This document shows, piece by piece, positions 14,613-18,409 of a stretch of 18,409 nucleotides of DNA (its first letter is position 1; each line of letters starts with the position of its first letter). The DNA is from Alphaproteobacteria bacterium. Its GTDB lineage: Bacteria; Pseudomonadota; Alphaproteobacteria; Rhizobiales; Beijerinckiaceae. The position numbers were made by a program, and so were the translations under genes. The notes under the pieces are model-generated. The model had not been told where the DNA came from. It did no database searches and was given only the letters and a program-made list of their open reading frames with translations. Location: NCBI GenBank assembly GCA_009921785.1, contig RFXE01000012.1, positions 1-18,409 on the forward strand, given 5' to 3'.

Positions 14613-17231
14613 ATGGATTTCGAGAAATATACCGACCGCGCGAAAGGCTTTGTCCAATCCGCGCAAATGCTCGCGATGCGCGAGGGTCATCCGCAATTCG
14701 TGCCCGAACATCTTTTGAAAGTCTTGCTTGACGATTCGGAAGGATTGGCTGCGGGTCTCATCCAACGTTGCGGTGGTAATGCCAAGCAGGCTTTAGCTCT
14801 CGTTGAAGACGCGCTCGCGCGCCAGGCCAAGGTCTCGGGTGCGGCCGCGCAACCCGGTGCGAGCCGCGATCTCGTTCGTCTTTTCGATACCGCGCAAAAG
14901 ATTGCGACCAAAGCGGGCGATTCCTATGTCACGGTCGAACGCATGTTGCTTGCCATCGCAACAGAGAAAGATATGGACGCCGGGCAAGTTCTTGCTAAAG
15001 CGGGCGTAACGCCGCAAGCGTTGAACAATGCTATTAATGAACTTCGTAAAGGCCGCACCGCAGATAATGCAACAGCAGAAAATGCTTATGAAGCGCTCAA
15101 AAAATATACACGTGATCTGACGGACGCTGCGCGCACCGGTAAACTTGATCCGGTGATTGGCCGCGATGAAGAGATTCGTCGAGCCATTCAAGTGCTTTCA
15201 CGCCGGACGAAAAACAATCCGGTTTTGATTGGCGAGCCCGGCGTTGGCAAAACCGCGATTGCGGAAGGATTGGCGTTGCGCATTATCAATGGTGATGTGC
15301 CTGAAAGCCTCGCGGACAAAAAACTTCTCTCGCTTGATATGGGCTCGTTGATTGCAGGCGCAAAATATCGCGGTGAATTTGAAGAGCGGCTGAAATCTGT
15401 TCTCTCAGAAGTGACTTCTGCCGAAGGCGGGATCATTCTTTTTATTGACGAAATGCATACACTTGTTGGCGCCGGAAAAGCCGATGGCGCCATGGATGCG
15501 TCAAACCTCTTGAAGCCCGCCCTCGCCCGCGGTGAACTCCATTGCGTCGGTGCCACAACGCTTGATGAATATCGCAAACATGTTGAAAAAGATGCAGCGT
15601 TAGCGCGCCGCTTTCAGCCGATTTTTGTTAGCGAGCCGACGGTTGAAGATACGGTATCGATCCTTCGTGGCTTGAAAGAAAAATATGAACTCCATCACGG
15701 TGTGCGCATCACCGATGCTGCGATTGTAGCGGCGGCTACGTTATCAAACCGTTATATTACGGATCGTTTCTTGCCCGATAAAGCGATTGATCTTGTTGAT
15801 GAAGCCTCAGCACGTCTGCGTATGCAGGTTGATTCAAAGCCCGAAGAACTTGATGAGCTTGATCGTCGTATCGTCCAGCTTCGTATCGAACAAGAAGCTC
15901 TGAAAAAAGAGACGGATGCAGGCTCGAAAGACCGCCTCGGTAAAATTGAAGTCGAGCTCGCCGATCTTGAGGAAAAATCCTCATCGCTCACGCAAAGATG
16001 GAAAAGCGAAAAGGACAAACTGGGCGCTGCGCAGAAGATTAAAGAGCAACTCGAACACGCCCGCAATGATCTCGCCATCGCACAACGCAAGGGTGAATAT
16101 CAAAAAGCGGGCGAACTGGCTTACGGCTTGATTCCAGATTTGGAAAAGAAACTCGCTGCGAATGAAGGGGCTAGCGGCACAAGCGCAATGTTGGCGGAAG
16201 CTGTGACCGCCAATGATGTCGCGCAAGTGGTTTCACGCTGGACCGGTGTGCCCGTTGATAAAATGCTCGAAGGCGAAAAAGAAAAGCTTTTGCGCATGGA
16301 AGAAGAGATCGGCAAACGTGTTGTCGGTCAGGAAGAAGCGGTGATTGCCGTTTCAACCGCGATCCGTCGTGCGCGCGCGGGCTTGCAAGATCCTAATCGC
16401 CCGATTGGGTCTTTTATGTTCTTAGGCCCCACGGGCGTTGGTAAAACAGAACTCACGAAAGCACTTGCCTCTTATATGTTTGATGATGAGACAGCGATGG
16501 TCCGTATCGATATGTCGGAATACATGGAGAAACATTCAGTCGCGCGCTTGATCGGCGCACCTCCTGGATATGTCGGTTATGAGGAAGGCGGCGCGTTGAC
16601 GGAAGCCGTGCGGCGTCGGCCTTATCAAGTCATTCTCTTTGATGAAATCGAGAAGGCGCATCCGGATGTCTTTAACGTCTTATTGCAAGTGCTTGACGAC
16701 GGTCGATTGACCGATGGCCAAGGCCGCGCTGTCGATTTCCGCAATACGCTGATCATCATGACGTCGAATCTCGGCGCTGAGTATCTCGTCAATCAGGGTG
16801 AAGGCCATGATTCGGATGAAGTCCGCGAAGAAGTGATGGGCGTTGTGCGGTCGCATTTCAGACCAGAATTCTTGAACCGCGTTGACGAGATAATTCTGTT
16901 CCATCGCCTTAAGCGCAATCAGATGGGTGCGATCGTCGATATCCAAATGAAGCGGTTGGACGCGCTTCTTGTTGATCGAAAGATCGTTCTTGAACTTAAA
17001 GCAGATGCGCGGGAGTGGCTGGCTGAAAAAGGCTATGACGCCGCTTATGGCGCACGCCCTTTGAAGCGCGTCATTCAAAAAAATGTGCAGGACGCTTTGG
17101 CCGAACTCATACTCTCGGGCGCGGTAAAAGATGGTGATCATGTTCCGATTTCGGCTGGACCTTTAGGGCTGGTTATTGGCGACCATGCCTTATCGACGGA
17201 GCGGCCACCTAGGGGCGCGCGCTTGAATTGA
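14613..17231 (+). CDS. clpB: ATP-dependent disaggregase ClpB
   Basis: ClpB is a hexameric AAA+ machine that pulls polypeptides out of aggregates together with DnaK. All 872 residues of a normal ClpB are present: the Clp N-domain (about 1-145, FEKYTDRAKGFVQSAQ), NBD1 with Walker A GEPGVGKT (207-214) and Walker B FIDE (Asp279, Glu280), the coiled-coil M-domain (about 400-520, rich in Glu/Lys/Leu), NBD2 with Walker A GPTGVGKT (605-612), Walker B LFDE (Asp677, Glu678) and the pore segment GAPPGYVGYEEGG, and a C-terminal domain with YGARPLKRVIQ. The M-domain separates it from ClpA and ClpC. AAAGGAG lies about 6 bases before the ATG. It is monocistronic: terminators flank it on both sides. Confidence 0.97.
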   Translation: MDFEKYTDRAKGFVQSAQMLAMREGHPQFVPEHLLKVLLDDSEGLAAGLIQRCGGNAKQALALVEDALARQAKVSGAAAQPGASRDLVRLFDTAQKIATKAGDSYVTVERMLLAIATEKDMDAGQVLAKAGVTPQALNNAINELRKGRTADNATAENAYEALKKYTRDLTDAARTGKLDPVIGRDEEIRRAIQVLSRRTKNNPVLIGEPGVGKTAIAEGLALRIINGDVPESLADKKLLSLDMGSLIAGAKYRGEFEERLKSVLSEVTSAEGGIILFIDEMHTLVGAGKADGAMDASNLLKPALARGELHCVGATTLDEYRKHVEKDAALARRFQPIFVSEPTVEDTVSILRGLKEKYELHHGVRITDAAIVAAATLSNRYITDRFLPDKAIDLVDEASARLRMQVDSKPEELDELDRRIVQLRIEQEALKKETDAGSKDRLGKIEVELADLEEKSSSLTQRWKSEKDKLGAAQKIKEQLEHARNDLAIAQRKGEYQKAGELAYGLIPDLEKKLAANEGASGTSAMLAEAVTANDVAQVVSRWTGVPVDKMLEGEKEKLLRMEEEIGKRVVGQEEAVIAVSTAIRRARAGLQDPNRPIGSFMFLGPTGVGKTELTKALASYMFDDETAMVRIDMSEYMEKHSVARLIGAPPGYVGYEEGGALTEAVRRRPYQVILFDEIEKAHPDVFNVLLQVLDDGRLTDGQGRAVDFRNTLIIMTSNLGAEYLVNQGEGHDSDEVREEVMGVVRSHFRPEFLNRVDEIILFHRLKRNQMGAIVDIQMKRLDALLVDRKIVLELKADAREWLAEKGYDAAYGARPLKRVIQKNVQDALAELILSGAVKDGDHVPISAGPLGLVIGDHALSTERPPRGARLN

Positions 17232-17279
17232 TCTCAAGCATTATCCATCCCATCATCGGTTTCGGATTTACATAGAAGA

Positions 17280-17312
17280 GCGCGCGGCCTTAGAGTGGGC
17301 CGCGCGCTTTTT
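17280..17312 (+). terminator. Rho-independent terminator of clpB
   Basis: A 10-bp, all-GC stem, GCGCGCGGCC (17280-17289) with GGCCGCGCGC (17298-17307), with an 8-base loop, is followed by TTTTTC. It begins 49 bases after the clpB stop. Confidence 0.95.
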
Positions 17313-17326
17313 CTCATGGGTTTTTC

Positions 17327-17939
17327 ATGTCTTTTGATTTCATTCCCTCGCTCGGAACCATTCTCGGCTTTTCATTGGCGAGCTTTGCGCTCGCCATTAC
17401 GCCGGGGCCGGATATGGCGTTGTTTTTATCGCGCACGGTGACGGGTGGCCGGCGGTATGGTGGTTCATATGACATTGGCCGCTTTCGGTCTTTCAGCCCT
17501 TCTTGCGGCAAGTGCCACGGCCTTTCTGATTTTGAAAATTGTCGGCGGGCTGTATCTCTTATGGCTTGCTTATGGCGCCTTGCGCCATGGCTCAGCCTTC
17601 TCCGTGGATCGCGAGGGCGTGCCGCAGCAATCGATTCGCGCGACAATTCTTACAGGCGTGGGGATCAACCTCACGAACCCTAAAGTCATCGTATTTTTTG
17701 TAACATTTCTTCCTCAGTTTATTGATGCAGGCGATCCGCATGCGTCAGGTAAACTTTTATTTCTCGGCATTTTATTTTTGTTGATCGGTATTCCGACCAA
17801 TGCCTTAATTGTTCTCGTTGCTGAACGAGTGACTGGCTTTATGCAATCGTCACCCCGTGCGATGCGCTATTTCGATTATAGCATGGCCGGCATCATGTCG
17901 GCCTTTGCTTTGAAACTCGTTCTCACACAAGGTCGATAG
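17327..17939 (+). pseudogene. LysE/RhtB-family exporter gene with internal deletion and frameshift
   Basis: The gene starts at ATG 17327 as a normal LysE-family transporter: MSFDFIPSLGTILGFSLASF, then ALAITPGPDMALFLSRTVTGG. Past about 17455 this frame loses similarity and stops at 17681-17683. The family sequence resumes in another frame from about 17454 (GMVVHMTLAAFGLSALLAAS) and continues to TAG at 17937-17939, with NLTNPKVIVFFVTFLPQF, IPTNALIVLVAERVTGF and a last membrane helix. About 11-12 residues between GGRR and MVVH, normally the end of helix 1 and the following loop, are missing, and the total length (613 bases) is not a multiple of three. Such proteins export amino acids through five or six membrane helices; this one should not give a full product. 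The junction is in a GGC/GGT-rich stretch. An assembly error is possible. Confidence 0.82.
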
Positions 17940-17944
17940 AGTCC

Positions 17945-18409
17945 TCACACGACACGAAGATCAATGTGACCGAGACCGGCAATCGATACATTCATGTGAT
18001 CGCCGCGTGTTACGGCACCCACACCTTCAGGCGTTCCGGAAAAAATTAAATCACCCGGCTTCAATTCAAAATAGGTTGAGAGAATAGAAATCTGCTCAGC
18101 GACTGACCAAATCATGTCGGCGAGATCAGCATTCTGTTTGACGATACCGTTCACACTCAGGGCGATCGAGCCTTTATGCGGATGGCCGATTGATGCAACG
18201 GGATGTAGCGGGCCGATGGGCGCGGAGAGATCAGCACTTTTTGCGATCTCCCACGGACGCTTTTGCGCTTTCGCTTCGTCTTGACGATCACGCCGCGTCA
18301 TATCGAGACCGACGGCATAACCGAAAACATGCGCAAGAGCATCAGTTTCCTTGATGTCACGTCCCCCTTTATGCAACGCGACCACCATCTCCGCTTCGAA
18401 ATGATAATT
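17945..18409 (-). CDS. Fumarylacetoacetate hydrolase family protein, C-terminal part
   Basis: The 5' end lies beyond the right edge; 154 residues are visible, starting NYHFEAEMVVALHKGG. The frame is open through 18409, so the ATG at 18388 is internal. The FAH-fold hydrolase signature is present: a Glu pair in HFEAEMVV (metal ligands), YAVGLDMTRRDRQDEAKAQK, KRPWEIAKSADLSAPIGP, STYFELKPGDLIFSGTPEGV and the final VSIAGLGHIDLRV. These enzymes cleave C-C bonds of 1,3-diketo acids with Mg2+ or Mn2+; the closest resemblance I recall is fumarylpyruvate hydrolase (gentisate pathway), but the substrate cannot be fixed. The gene converges on the broken LysE gene, with 5 bases between the stops. Confidence 0.92.
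   Translation of the reverse strand, partial: NYHFEAEMVVALHKGGRDIKETDALAHVFGYAVGLDMTRRDRQDEAKAQKRPWEIAKSADLSAPIGPLHPVASIGHPHKGSIALSVNGIVKQNADLADMIWSVAEQISILSTYFELKPGDLIFSGTPEGVGAVTRGDHMNVSIAGLGHIDLRVV

Noticed and set aside
16680..17141. 153-codon open frame on the - strand over the end of clpB
   Set aside because: It is antisense to the conserved NBD2/C-terminal domain of ClpB, with no ribosome-binding site or motif.

Overview
The window looks like an ordinary core-genome stretch of an alphaproteobacterium, most likely of the order Hyphomicrobiales (Rhizobiales). The basis is protein-level recognition: a DUF1476 F1-ATPase zeta inhibitor, a DUF4167 protein, a DUF1178 protein, a GAF-domain EI-Ntr (PtsP), a bacterial NDUFAF5-type methyltransferase, and a palindromic doublet of the kind common between genes in this group. 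No phage, IS, CRISPR, defence or secretion system is present, and I found no new multi-gene system.

Layout. 1-282 is the 3' end of sdhB (+). It is followed by a REP-like palindromic doublet lying between two copies of the sdhB 3' tail, and by a bidirectional terminator shared with convergent purC (-). 1548-2730 (+) carries the zeta-type ATPase inhibitor and an HpcH/HpaI aldolase. 2741-4274 (-) carries a Spy/CpxP-like periplasmic protein and the NDUFAF5-like methyltransferase. 4327-6601 (+) carries comF, grxC, a broken Nit-type amidohydrolase gene and the DUF1178 gene. ubiG (-) is convergent with the DUF1178 gene and divergent from lysC (+). lysC is followed by ptsP, prfA and prmC (+), with prfA and prmC overlapping by one base. 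After a 339-base non-coding stretch that can form long paired structures come the DUF4167 gene and clpB (+), each with a strong terminator. The window ends with a frameshifted LysE-family exporter gene (+) and the 3' part of a fumarylacetoacetate-hydrolase-family gene (-).

Functional themes. Respiration and energy are represented by SdhB, the ATPase inhibitor, the complex I assembly factor homologue and UbiG. Translation termination is represented by RF1 and its methylase PrmC. Proteostasis is represented by ClpB and a Spy-like chaperone. The remaining genes serve purine and aspartate-family amino acid biosynthesis and nitrogen-PTS signalling.

Points most worth a second look: (1) the duplicated sdhB tail, whose two copies differ only at synonymous positions and which looks like an integration or recombination scar; (2) a 140-base segment between prmC and the DUF4167 gene closed by a perfect 10-bp inverted repeat with internal helices, either a structured RNA or a MITE-like relic; (3) two genes, the Nit amidohydrolase and LysE, each broken by an internal deletion plus frameshift while the rest of the reading frame looks intact; (4) an NDUFAF5-like protein with an unusual SAM-binding glycine motif.
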